Positions 8,338-15,419 are shown, counted from the first letter of the stretch. The stretch: 16,735 nucleotides of DNA from JBHGBB01 sp041946755 (GCA_041946755.1 JBHGBB010000068.1:1-16735), one strand, 5' to 3'. Notes: a model not told the origin generated them from the sequence alone. Numbers and translations are program-made.

Positions 8338-8676
8338 TTAAATAGCTTCAGCATCAATTTCTCCGGTACGAATCCGGATTATCTTTTCCAGCGGATAGAT
8401 AAAGATTTTACCATCGCCGATCCGGCCGGTACGCGCTGCGGTAGCTATCGATTCGACTACCCGGTCGACATCTTCATCTTTAACAATAATTTCTAATTTC
8501 ACTTTCGGCAGGAAATCGACGGTATATTCCGACCCGCGATATAGTTCAGTATGCCCTTTCTGCCGGCCGAACCCTTTTACTTCGGAAATGGTCATCCCGG
8601 TAATCCCGATATCCGCTAACGCTTCTTTTACATCTTCCAACTTAAACGGCTTGATAATACATTCTACTTTTTTCAT
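8338..8676 (-). CDS. glnB: Nitrogen regulatory protein PII
   Basis: PII is a trimeric signal protein that reads 2-oxoglutarate and ATP/ADP and controls nitrogen enzymes, transporters and NifA or NtrB. The protein has the standard 112 residues. The T-loop is intact, with Tyr51 (the uridylylation site) and Tyr46 in GHTELYRGSEYTVDFLPK. The second signature TGRIGDGKIF (83-92) and the C-terminal IIRIRTGE are present. AAGGGG lies about 7 nt before the ATG. The gene follows the helicase-loader gene by 14 nt and precedes the NifA-type gene by 105 nt, so it is probably co-transcribed with both. Neither amtB nor glnA is adjacent, so GlnB is preferred to GlnK, but the two cannot be separated with certainty. 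Confidence 0.95.
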   Translation of the reverse strand: MKKVECIIKPFKLEDVKEALADIGITGMTISEVKGFGRQKGHTELYRGSEYTVDFLPKVKLEIIVKDEDVDRVVESIATAARTGRIGDGKIFIYPLEKIIRIRTGEIDAEAI

Positions 8677-8690
8677 AGGATACCCCTTCT

Positions 8691-9383
8691 TTATTTCTCC
8701 TCGATTTTCATCATTTCAATCCGATAATCTTTCCCTTCAAATGGGATTACCCGGCACATCTCGACTAACCGGGAGATAATCCGGTTCCCAATCTGATCTT
8801 TCAATTCCGCCCGATCTTTATTTGAGGTAACTATCGTGGTTTTCTTGTTTTCATACCGATAATTGATAATGGCATACAGCCGGTCATTCACCCAGCCGCT
8901 GGTCTTTTCGGCGCCGAGATCATCCAGAACCAATATCCCGGTATCGCGTACCCGGTCGATTAATTCCCATTGTTGAGATTCATCCTGGCTGTTATATGAA
9001 GCGCGGAGTTCATCGAGAAGCGTAATGATATTATAAAACACGCCGGCATATTGTTTCTGAATGAGCTCGATCAGTATTGCTACCGCTAAATGGGTTTTCC
9101 CGGTACCGGTTTCGCCCATAAAGAGTAACCCATTTCCCTGCGGCTGATATTCAGCCACATATTTTTTCGCGGTTTCTAGAACCCGTTTCCGGGAAGCGGT
9201 ATTAGATTTAAAATTACTGAAATCTTTCTGTTCGTACATCGGCGGAATCTTTGCGGCAATGAGGTTGGAAACGATACCCGCCTGGATTTTACAATCGCAA
9301 TCTTTAACGCCATTAGGGGTAATGATATTGCCATACCCATCGCATTTATCGCAACCGATCGGAGGAATCTCTTTAGGGATCAT
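8691..9383 (-). CDS. dnaC: DnaC/DnaI-type replicative helicase loader
   Basis: This AAA+ ATPase of 230 residues would load the replicative DnaB helicase. An N-terminal zinc-binding cluster uses Cys11, Cys14, Cys29 and Cys31. Walker A GETGTGKT (90-97), Walker B ILVLDDLGAE (150-159), sensor-1 TSNKD (186-190) and the arginine-finger segment RIISRL (201-206) are all present. The combination of zinc cluster and DnaC-type AAA+ core is closer to DnaI-like loaders than to IstB, and no transposase is nearby. It follows a DnaD-like gene by 43 bp, matching the DnaD/DnaI partnership of primosomes, and is followed 14 nt later by glnB. No Shine-Dalgarno is seen before its ATG. Confidence 0.88.
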   Translation of the reverse strand: MIPKEIPPIGCDKCDGYGNIITPNGVKDCDCKIQAGIVSNLIAAKIPPMYEQKDFSNFKSNTASRKRVLETAKKYVAEYQPQGNGLLFMGETGTGKTHLAVAILIELIQKQYAGVFYNIITLLDELRASYNSQDESQQWELIDRVRDTGILVLDDLGAEKTSGWVNDRLYAIINYRYENKKTTIVTSNKDRAELKDQIGNRIISRLVEMCRVIPFEGKDYRIEMMKIEEK

Positions 9384-9426
9384 AGTGATTTACCGAAAAA
9401 CCGAAACATATAATAACCGAAAAACA

Positions 9427-10083
9427 TTAAAAAGTATCTTTCCGTTTTTTGGTTTTTCCGGTTTTGGGTTTCTTATCCTTTTTTATAGGTGCATAGAGTT
9501 GTTTGAAAATATAATTCAGACTTCGGATATTATTCTGTTTCGCTTTTTCGAACGCGGCTTTAATCTTGCTGATTTCGAAATTCGATTCCAGCTCTTTCAA
9601 ATCCGATAGAATAATATCGTTCATTTTCATGCCGCATAAATCGAAATACCAATGCATGATCTGGCTAAACGTGGTGCCATCTTCAAGTTTCACCTGGTCC
9701 GGAACATGGTCATACCGGAGCGATACCGATTCCGGTGCACCGAGCGTTCCTCCATCGGCATATGGTATCTTTTCCGGCGATATCGGAGTCGATATCGGAA
9801 CCCGGATTTTTAAATATACCGGTTCCAAATCATTCTCCGGTAGATAACATTCAATATACTGCAAATTTCGCAATGATTCAAGTAGCTGTCGAACCCGTTC
9901 CGATGCAATTCCGGTCATCTGCGCAATCCGGGCAACCGATTCTTTAAACAAATCCGGCTGCGGGTTGGCGATACAATCCAACTCGATCAGTTTCTTGAAC
10001 ACCAGCCAGGCATCGAGCCCAAGTTGGTCAACCAGTTTCTGCGGTAACCCGCTGAACTCGATCCATCGAGGGAAATTTATCAT
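9427..10083 (-). CDS. DnaD-like replication initiation/primosome protein
   Basis: From the ATG at 10083 the protein has 218 residues; an in-frame TTG 9 bp upstream (10092) is less likely because it lies in a repeat array. The N-terminal half looks like a winged helix, with an SVARIAQMTGIASERVRQLL segment. A linker follows, then a DnaD/DnaB_2-type helical domain (about 135-195) containing FEKAKQNNIRSLNYIFKQLY, where LNYIxxxL matches the family motif. The tail is Lys-rich (PIKKDKKPKTGKTKKRKD) and probably touches DNA. The helicase-loader gene lies directly downstream, supporting a primosome role. Distant DnaD-like proteins also occur in phages, but no phage genes are near. Confidence 0.75.
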   Translation of the reverse strand: MINFPRWIEFSGLPQKLVDQLGLDAWLVFKKLIELDCIANPQPDLFKESVARIAQMTGIASERVRQLLESLRNLQYIECYLPENDLEPVYLKIRVPISTPISPEKIPYADGGTLGAPESVSLRYDHVPDQVKLEDGTTFSQIMHWYFDLCGMKMNDIILSDLKELESNFEISKIKAAFEKAKQNNIRSLNYIFKQLYAPIKKDKKPKTGKTKKRKDTF

Positions 10084-10139
10084 AGGTACCAAGTACTAAG
10101 TACCAAGTACCAAATATATTGTTTTTCGTACCTGATACT
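10084..10139. repeat. Heptad array C between a stop and a start codon
   Basis: In 7-bp phase the units are AGGTACC, AAGTACT, AAGTACC and AAGTACC. Two AT-rich units follow, then TCGTACC and TGATACT. The array fills the whole 55-bp gap between the permease stop (10139-10141) and the ATG of the DnaD-like gene (10083). The 10098-10111 arm pairs imperfectly with 10127-10140. Confidence 0.75.
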
Positions 10140-11083
10140 TATCCTTTAACACTGCCGATGGTTAATCCTTTAATAAAATATTTCTGCATAAATAAGAAGA
10201 CGATGATTATCGGTACCGCGGCAACTACCGCGCCGGCCATCCGAATCCCATAATCTAATCCATGTTCTTGCATCTGCTGCAAAATTGCCAATCCTACCTG
10301 GAGCGTATACATCTTTTCGCTCTTCAGAATAATCAATGGCCAGAGGAAATTATTCCAGTTCCCGACGAAAACGAAGATACCAAGCACTGCTAATACCGGT
10401 TTGCATAACGGTAAAATAATCCGCCAGAATAATCCAAACTCGGTACAACCATCAATTCTGCCGGCCTCTTCCAAATCGGACGGCAGACTCTGGATATATT
10501 GTTTCATTAAGAAGATACCGAACACTCCTGACATTGAAGGCAGAATCAATGCGAAATAGCTATCCAGCCAATTCAGATTAATCATCATTAAAAAGAGCGG
10601 TACCAGCGTTACCTGACCGGGAACCATCATGGTGGAAATAATCATCCAGAATAAGAATTTATTTCCAGGGAATTTACGTTTTGCAAACGCATACCCGGAT
10701 AAAGAGTCGAAAAATAAATCGAAACAGGTAATGACGCTCGCTAAAAATAGCGAGTTCAAAAACCAGCGGACGATGATTCCGATTTGGTATTCCGCGATTG
10801 ATTTCGGCAGCCAGTTAGCTAAGGTGCTGCCGGTACTAGCAATCGGGATTTTGGAATAGTCATAGAGCCGGCCGAAGTTCTCGAAAGTGAATCCGCGTAG
10901 GCTTATTTCCGGCGGCATTTTCAGCAGCATATCTTTCTGGGTGAACGCGGTCAACAGCATCCATAATACCGGTATGAACGATACAATTGCCCAGGTAACT
11001 AATAATAGATATACCGGAATCACTAAAATCGCTGACCGCTTGGTTAAAATCTTCTCTTGAGTATCAATATCTTCAACCGCCAT
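10139..11083 (-). CDS. Sugar ABC transporter permease, MalG-like (CUT1)
   Basis: This inner-membrane half of a carbohydrate importer has 314 residues and six predicted membrane segments (about 18-45, 105-130, 143-163, 175-193, 228-247 and 283-303). The loop motif EEAGRIDGCTEFGLFWRIIL (205-224) is the EAA motif that docks onto a MalK-type ATPase. An insertion-like loop of roughly 50 residues (56-105) separates the first two segments and is probably extracytoplasmic. The gene lies 81 bp downstream of the binding-protein/permease fusion, with which it would form the transmembrane pair. No MalK gene is in the window. The ATG has no clear Shine-Dalgarno because array B occupies the gap. Confidence 0.93.
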   Translation of the reverse strand: MAVEDIDTQEKILTKRSAILVIPVYLLLVTWAIVSFIPVLWMLLTAFTQKDMLLKMPPEISLRGFTFENFGRLYDYSKIPIASTGSTLANWLPKSIAEYQIGIIVRWFLNSLFLASVITCFDLFFDSLSGYAFAKRKFPGNKFLFWMIISTMMVPGQVTLVPLFLMMINLNWLDSYFALILPSMSGVFGIFLMKQYIQSLPSDLEEAGRIDGCTEFGLFWRIILPLCKPVLAVLGIFVFVGNWNNFLWPLIILKSEKMYTLQVGLAILQQMQEHGLDYGIRMAGAVVAAVPIIIVFLFMQKYFIKGLTIGSVKG

Positions 11084-11090
11084 AAATAAT

Positions 11091-11160
11091 GCAGTCCGCA
11101 GTCCAAAGTCTTTAGTCTTAAGTGTGAAACTTAGGACTTAGGACTTAAGCCTTAGGACTG
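11091..11160. repeat. Heptad-phased inverted array B, 70 bp
   Basis: Ten 7-bp units run in phase: GCAGTCC twice, AAAGTCT, TTAGTCT and TAAGTGT, then GAAACTT, AGGACTT twice, AAGCCTT and AGGACTG. Five AGTCY-type units are thus followed by five inverse units, giving an imperfect hairpin over its whole length. It fills nearly all of the 81-bp gap between the two transporter genes. Six T residues follow on the plus strand (11161-11166). Confidence 0.88.
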
Positions 11161-11164
11161 TTTT

Positions 11165-13852
11165 TTAGTATTCTACATCGCTTTTCAAAAACTTAAACTG
11201 GATTACTGCAACGGTAACGACCATAGCAAATAATACCAGCGCTTGCGCCGATGCTAACCCGAACTCGAAATGCTCAAATCCAGTCTGATAGATTAACATG
11301 ACTAACGGAGTCGTCGAATATCCCGGCCCGCCACCGGTCATGATATAAATATTGGTAAACACCTGGAACGACCCGATAGTTCCCATAACTAAAAGATATA
11401 ATATCGTTGGACGAAGCAGCGGAACCGTAATGGTCCACCATCGTTTAATGGCACCGGCACCATCGATCATTGCCGATTCATGCATCTCTTTTGGCACCCG
11501 GCCCATAGCTGCTAGAAAGAGAATTACTCCGCCACCCGGTGCCATGAGGATACCGGATAGCATGATCGAATATAATGCAATCGCCGGATTTATCAGCCAA
11601 TCGACTTGATGGTCTTTCCGGATCGATGAACAGTATACTTGTAACGGCGAGAAAATAATTTTCTGGACGATTATTCCTAATATCCCGGCGACGATTGCGA
11701 TACTGATAATACTAATGATATAAAGAATAACTTTCTGTGCGGCAGAGAAGTGTAGATTCGACGGTCGCTCAGGATTCTTCCTTTTACAAATCAGATATAC
11801 GAATCCTCGGACTAACATTGACCCGAATAAATAGGTTAATCCTACAAAAATAATAATTGACACCAGCCAGGGGATGGTAAATATGGTGGTATCAACCGAA
11901 TTCTTTAATATAGGGAATGGAGCGATTAGACTGAAAAATCCATTAATCACCATATTAAACAATCCGAACGTGGGATCATAAATCCATTTCCAAATCATGG
12001 CGATTAATACCGCACCGATTACTCCCGGCAGATAATATGCCGACCGGAAGAATGCCCGAGTCCTGGGACCTAACGGATTGATGATACTAGCTAAAATGAG
12101 GGCAACGAGGATACCTTCCGGCACCATGATACAGGTATAGGCAAAGGTATTCGGAATAGCATATTTCCAGAATACTTCACTGGTAAATACTTTATAGAAA
12201 TTGGTTAATCCAACCCAGCTGCTGCCGGTAACACTGAATTTCTGGAAGGCTAAGATGATCGAATAAGCTACCGGCATGAGCATAAACACGGTGAATACTA
12301 ATAGGCTGGGAGTGATAAAGAGATACGACCAGAAATGTTTCCGAATCAGTTTTTTAGGGTTCGGCTCTCGCAATAATAGAGTCAGGATAGTAACGATAAT
12401 AGCCACGATGATAAAAATCGCGATAAACGCCATCATCTGCCGCGGAGTCAATCGCGGGACTTTACTTTCTTTTTGCAGTGTCCGTTCTTTTTGATATTGG
12501 GTAAGGATGGTATTCGCTTCCCGGTTGGCATCTTCCAACGCTTTATCCAGCGGTTTTTCTAACAGCATCGCGTTCTGAATCTGCCGTTGGATAATATCAT
12601 CCATCTTCTGTCCTTCCGGATGGAATGCCGGCATTAATACATTCTGGAATGCTTTATAGAGAATTGCGAAATCCGGGTCATTACCATAAATATTACCAAT
12701 CGATTTACGGATGGGTAACGTTCCGGAATGATAATTTATTTTCTGCGCTTCATCAGATAACGCCAGCGCTTTCGCTAACTCAACGCAGATCGCCCGTTTC
12801 TTAGAGTCTTTCTGTTTGAACACTACCCAATTCCCGACTCCGGGAGATGCGGTCGTAATTTTCCCTTCTTTCCCAATCGGAGTAACCGCAGCCGCAAAAT
12901 TAAGCTTCTTCCAATTCTGGCGTACCGCTTCCGGGTCTTTATCATCGATTTTCTTATTCCGCTTTTTAAGTGCGATAATTGCCCATTCTCCTTGGAACGA
13001 CGCGGCTAACGGCCGTTTATCGCTCATAAACGCATCCCAGACCGTACCGGACGGGTCTAATCCCCCGGCGTTGGGTAACGCACATTTATATTTATATTCT
13101 AAATCGATTAGTTTCTGGACTCCGGATTTAAATGGTTTGCTGGTAACGGTGCAAACCGTAATATCGTCATTAAAAAACCTACCGCCATCGCTATACATTA
13201 CTCCCCAGGCTTCACCGGTACCTGACATAATCCCGAATCCGATTCCATAGACATCGGTTTTCCCATCGCCATCACGGTCGAAGGTAAGCTTTTGCATGGT
13301 AGCAACGAACTCTTCATAGGTCCAGATACCATCTTTCGGGAGCGGTACTCCCCGCTCTTTAAAGATATCGGTGTTTAAGATAGTAATATAGACGGTAGAA
13401 TACCAGGGGAAGGCATAGGTTTTCCCTTCAAACTGGCATACTTTGAGCGGTTGGTCCATGATATCCGCTCGTTCTTCCGGGGTAAGATATGCATCCAGCG
13501 GTTCAAGCACATCCTGCAAGACATAGGCGGGTTTCATTGCCGAACCGCAGACATCCGGATAATTACTCCCAGCAACCGCGACATCGAGTTTCTGCCCGCC
13601 ACGCTGCCAGGATAATCGGGTGAACTCAATTTTTACATTCGGATATCTTTTCTCGAAGGTTGAGAAAGTACTATACTGCCAGGCTTCGATTTCTTTCGCC
13701 CGCGGGAAATTCCAGACTTCGATAATCATCTTCTGGTCATTGTTTTTGCCGGAGAGATTCAACCAGGCGCAGCTAAGGAGAGTGATTGCTGCGAAAGATA
13801 ATAATGCCGTTAAACCGATAAATTTTTTATGGGTTGTGAGAAAACGTTGCAT
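11165..13852 (-). CDS. Fusion: solute-binding lipoprotein + MalF-like permease
   Basis: One uninterrupted 895-residue frame joins two importer parts normally made separately. From the ATG at 13852, a signal with lysines and lipobox LLSC (Cys28) leads to a CUT1-type sugar-binding domain (about 38-458) with the DRDGDGKTDVYG loop near 192-203. One extra membrane helix (473-494) and a basic cytoplasmic linker follow, then a MalF-type permease from about 506 with its EAA motif ESAMIDGAGAIKRWW (792-806). The extra helix would return the chain to the cytoplasm so the permease keeps its usual topology. About 95 residues (654-749), including two more likely helices, are inserted in the permease before the conserved DWLINPAIAL segment. 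A GTG at 13873 is an alternative start, but a TATAAT at 13862-13867 and the better signal peptide favour 13852. Confidence 0.9.
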   Translation of the reverse strand: MQRFLTTHKKFIGLTALLSFAAITLLSCAWLNLSGKNNDQKMIIEVWNFPRAKEIEAWQYSTFSTFEKRYPNVKIEFTRLSWQRGGQKLDVAVAGSNYPDVCGSAMKPAYVLQDVLEPLDAYLTPEERADIMDQPLKVCQFEGKTYAFPWYSTVYITILNTDIFKERGVPLPKDGIWTYEEFVATMQKLTFDRDGDGKTDVYGIGFGIMSGTGEAWGVMYSDGGRFFNDDITVCTVTSKPFKSGVQKLIDLEYKYKCALPNAGGLDPSGTVWDAFMSDKRPLAASFQGEWAIIALKKRNKKIDDKDPEAVRQNWKKLNFAAAVTPIGKEGKITTASPGVGNWVVFKQKDSKKRAICVELAKALALSDEAQKINYHSGTLPIRKSIGNIYGNDPDFAILYKAFQNVLMPAFHPEGQKMDDIIQRQIQNAMLLEKPLDKALEDANREANTILTQYQKERTLQKESKVPRLTPRQMMAFIAIFIIVAIIVTILTLLLREPNPKKLIRKHFWSYLFITPSLLVFTVFMLMPVAYSIILAFQKFSVTGSSWVGLTNFYKVFTSEVFWKYAIPNTFAYTCIMVPEGILVALILASIINPLGPRTRAFFRSAYYLPGVIGAVLIAMIWKWIYDPTFGLFNMVINGFFSLIAPFPILKNSVDTTIFTIPWLVSIIIFVGLTYLFGSMLVRGFVYLICKRKNPERPSNLHFSAAQKVILYIISIISIAIVAGILGIIVQKIIFSPLQVYCSSIRKDHQVDWLINPAIALYSIMLSGILMAPGGGVILFLAAMGRVPKEMHESAMIDGAGAIKRWWTITVPLLRPTILYLLVMGTIGSFQVFTNIYIMTGGGPGYSTTPLVMLIYQTGFEHFEFGLASAQALVLFAMVVTVAVIQFKFLKSDVEY

Positions 13853-13977
13853 AAGCAAGATATTATACAACACCTAACGATTCTTAGGGAAATGTTTATC
13901 GAGAGAATGGAATGTTTTTAAGTAAACGATAAACGGTATGAATGCAAATGAAAAAACGGAAGAACAGATTAACCAAC

Positions 13978-14069
13978 CTAAACTCATTTTAAATTTAGCA
14001 TTTAGCATATAATCCGCCTTAGGCGGATTAAATTTGCAATGCTAATTTTGCATTTTGAAATGAGTTTAG
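13978..14069. repeat. Nested 92-bp inverted repeat at the cobO 3' end
   Basis: Outer arms CTAAACTCATTT (13978-13989) and AAATGAGTTTAG (14058-14069) are perfect. The centre is a perfect 21-bp palindrome, TAATCCGCCT, T, AGGCGGATTA (14010-14030). TAGCAT/ATGCTA words lie between them. The right outer arm contains the cobO stop codon, so the transcript end of that gene would fold into a long cruciform-like structure. Confidence 0.85.
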
Positions 14070-14608
14070 TACTCTATCCCTTTGCGGGGTTTAACGCCGA
14101 GGTCGGCCGGATGTTTGATCGCTTTCATTTCGGTAACATAGTCGGCGATAGCGATAATCTCTTTCGGAGCGTTACGACCGGTGATAACCAGTTCGATTTT
14201 TTCCGGCCGGTTCTTAATGAGGTTGATAACCCGGGGGATGGAAGCGACTTTTAAATCCATGGCGTTATTGAGTTCATCGAGGATAACCAAATCATATTTC
14301 CCGGATTGCCATTCGGAGTCCAGCCAATCGAGAGTTTTGGCTATCTCTTCGGTAGCGATCGGGAAATTCTGTTCATATTCCGGGGTATGGAACAGCCAGC
14401 CTTTATAATGGTTAACGCAAACCAATTCCGGTTTCGGCCGCAGTTGCCGTAATGAAGCGTTCTCTCCGGAGGTTTCCGCATTCGGTTTCAGGAATTGGAG
14501 GATTAACACCTTTTTATGGGCGCCTATTGCCCGAACCGCTAACCCATAAGCACAAGTGGTTTTCCCTTTCCCATCACCGGTATATATATGAACCAATCCT
14601 TTTGCCAT
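14066..14608 (-). CDS. cobO: Cob(I)yrinic acid a,c-diamide adenosyltransferase
   Basis: This enzyme transfers the adenosyl group of ATP to a reduced corrinoid in adenosylcobalamin synthesis or salvage. The 180-residue protein matches the CobA/CobO/BtuR family along its length. It has the P-loop YTGDGKGKTTCAYG (9-22), the VILDELNNAM segment (about 108-117), ITGRNAP (about 141-147) and the C-terminal KHPADLGVKPRKGIEY. AAAAGGAA lies about 10 nt before the ATG. It stands alone on the minus strand with no other cobalamin genes beside it, and no cobalamin riboswitch was recognised upstream, so salvage is as likely as full synthesis. Confidence 0.95.
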   Translation of the reverse strand: MAKGLVHIYTGDGKGKTTCAYGLAVRAIGAHKKVLILQFLKPNAETSGENASLRQLRPKPELVCVNHYKGWLFHTPEYEQNFPIATEEIAKTLDWLDSEWQSGKYDLVILDELNNAMDLKVASIPRVINLIKNRPEKIELVITGRNAPKEIIAIADYVTEMKAIKHPADLGVKPRKGIEY

Positions 14609-14613
14609 AATGT

Positions 14614-14697
14614 AGTATTCCTTTTATATATTAGTATACCTAAGTATCCTTATGAAATTCTAAGTATACTAAATGCTCTTAAAGTATACTAAGGATT
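14614..14697. repeat. AGTATAC/AAGTAT repeat cluster
   Basis: Repeated AGTATAC and TAAGTAT words lie directly upstream of cobO. AGTATACCTA (14632-14641) pairs with TAAGTATACT (14661-14670), and AAGTATACTAAGGATT ends the cluster. The words recall heptad arrays A-C, but the 7-bp phase is not kept throughout. It may contain the cobO promoter, though none is clear. Confidence 0.55.
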
Positions 14698-14760
14698 GTA
14701 AGGTTTATCAATAACCAGACGATTTTCGATGGTTTCTTGAAGATGAAATATCTTTTCTGG

Positions 14761-14780
14761 ATTCCCGCATGCGCGGGAAT
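14761..14780. repeat. REP-like hairpin, left
   Basis: ATTCCCGC and GCGGGAAT flank ATGC. The surrounding GGATTCCCGC...GCGGGAATGACA is of the widespread dispersed bacterial type whose translation reads VIPAKAGI on one strand. Confidence 0.85.
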
Positions 14781-14798
14781 GACATTGGGCGGGTGCCT

Positions 14799-15018
14799 GT
14801 CATCCCAAAACATTCCGCATATCATCCCTGCGTATTCTGCTTGTCATTCCTAAGCACTCTGCATGTCATCCCTGAGCGCTCCGCATACTATTCCTGTGCA
14901 CCTCGCCTGTCATTCCTAAGCGCGCCACCTGTCATCCCTGCACATTCCGCATACCATCCCTGTGCGCTCCGCATATCATTCCTGAGCGCTCCGCATGTCA
15001 TCCCTGCGAAGGCAGGGA
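14799..15018. repeat. Ten tandem 22-bp units
   Basis: Ten consecutive units of exactly 22 bp show the rough consensus GTCATYCCTGNGCRCTCC plus GCAT. Units start at 14799, 14821, 14843 and so on, and the last (14997-15018) runs into the complete hairpin GTCATCCCTGCGAAGGCAGG. Copies differ at several positions, so the array is old. The first half of each unit equals the left arm of the REP-like hairpin, suggesting the array grew from it. There are no spacers, so it is not CRISPR. Confidence 0.92.
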
Positions 15019-15019
15019 T
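15000..15019. repeat. REP-like hairpin, middle
   Basis: ATCCCTGC and GCAGGGAT flank GAAG. It caps the 22-bp array and ends 3 bp before the stop codon of the nuclease gene. Confidence 0.85.
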
Positions 15020-15022
15020 CCA

Positions 15023-15314
15023 TTATTCTATCAAATCGTAGTATAAATCTTTCCATTCCGGATTTACTTCTTCAATCAGGTTAATTTTCCATTGTCGTTT
15101 CCATTTTTTTAATGCATTTCTCGCGCCAGATAGCATTTCGAATATCTTCAAATGATTCATAATACACCAGGGTATGCACCTGATATTTTTTCGTAAATCC
15201 TTTAATAATATCGGTTTTATGCTCTTCAACTCGGCGGATAAGACTATTGGTTACCCCGGTATATAAGGTTCCATTTCTTTTACTGGCAAGGAGATAAACA
15301 TAATAGGTGCGCAT
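15023..15314 (-). pseudogene. GIY-YIG nuclease-like gene with a frameshift
   Basis: The start at 15314 gives MRTYYVYLLASKRNGTLYTG, with the YVYLL and LYTGVT forms of the GIY-YIG signature, followed by LIRRVEEHK and AIWREKCIKK. In this frame the protein ends early (77 residues, stop 15081-15083). The family's normal ending, WKRQWKINLIEEVNPEWKDL, is encoded in another frame down to a stop at 15023-15025. The two halves join at a run of seven A residues on the coding strand (15104-15110). Six A residues would restore a 98-residue protein of normal length. It may be a recent pseudogene, a homopolymer sequencing error, or a gene read by transcriptional slippage. Small single-domain members of this family (YhbQ/UPF0213-like) have no settled role. 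Dispersed REP-like hairpins flank it on both sides. Confidence 0.85.
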
Positions 15315-15381
15315 AGAACATTACTGGATACCTACCGTCGCAGGGATGACACAAGAATGGTCGGGAGGTCATTCCTCTACA

Positions 15382-15419
15382 CCTAATGTTATTTCCGCAT
15401 ACGCAGGAATAACATTAGG
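15382..15419. repeat. Inverted repeat enclosing a REP-like core
   Basis: CCTAATGTTATT (15382-15393) and AATAACATTAGG (15408-15419) are perfect 12-bp arms around a degenerate TCCGCATACGCAGG core. The core is similar to the nearby REP-like hairpins, with the outer arms added. Confidence 0.8.

Larger units (their letters stand above)
14609..15022. other. Gene-free repeat stretch upstream of cobO
   Basis: These 414 bp hold the AGTATAC cluster, a hairpin at 14761-14780, ten 22-bp tandem units and a hairpin at 15000-15019. A 90-codon open frame crosses the tandem units but is best explained by the repeats themselves. Confidence 0.75.

Noticed and set aside
6679..8676. A nitrogen-fixation cluster
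   Set aside because: Only the activator and PII are present. No nifHDK or accessory gene is in the window, and NifA-type regulators also occur in non-fixers.
8691..10083. Prophage replication module
   Set aside because: DnaD-like and DnaC-like genes occur in phages, but no integrase, repressor or structural genes are nearby, and the neighbours are housekeeping genes.
13862..13867. TATAAT on the minus strand as a firm promoter
   Set aside because: The hexamer is perfect and well placed for a very short leader before 13852, but no -35 match lies upstream, so it is used only as weak support for the start.
14609..14760. Cobalamin riboswitch upstream of cobO
   Set aside because: No B12-box or conserved stem pattern was seen. 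The region is short repeats.
14799..15018. Possible CRISPR array
   Set aside because: The units abut without spacers, diverge from one another, and no cas genes are near.
14769..15041. A 90-codon plus-strand open frame with repeated VIPxxSAY segments
   Set aside because: It spans the ten 22-bp units, and its internal repeats follow directly from them. The ending VIPAKAGIH is the usual read-through of dispersed REP-like DNA. There is no ribosome-binding site.
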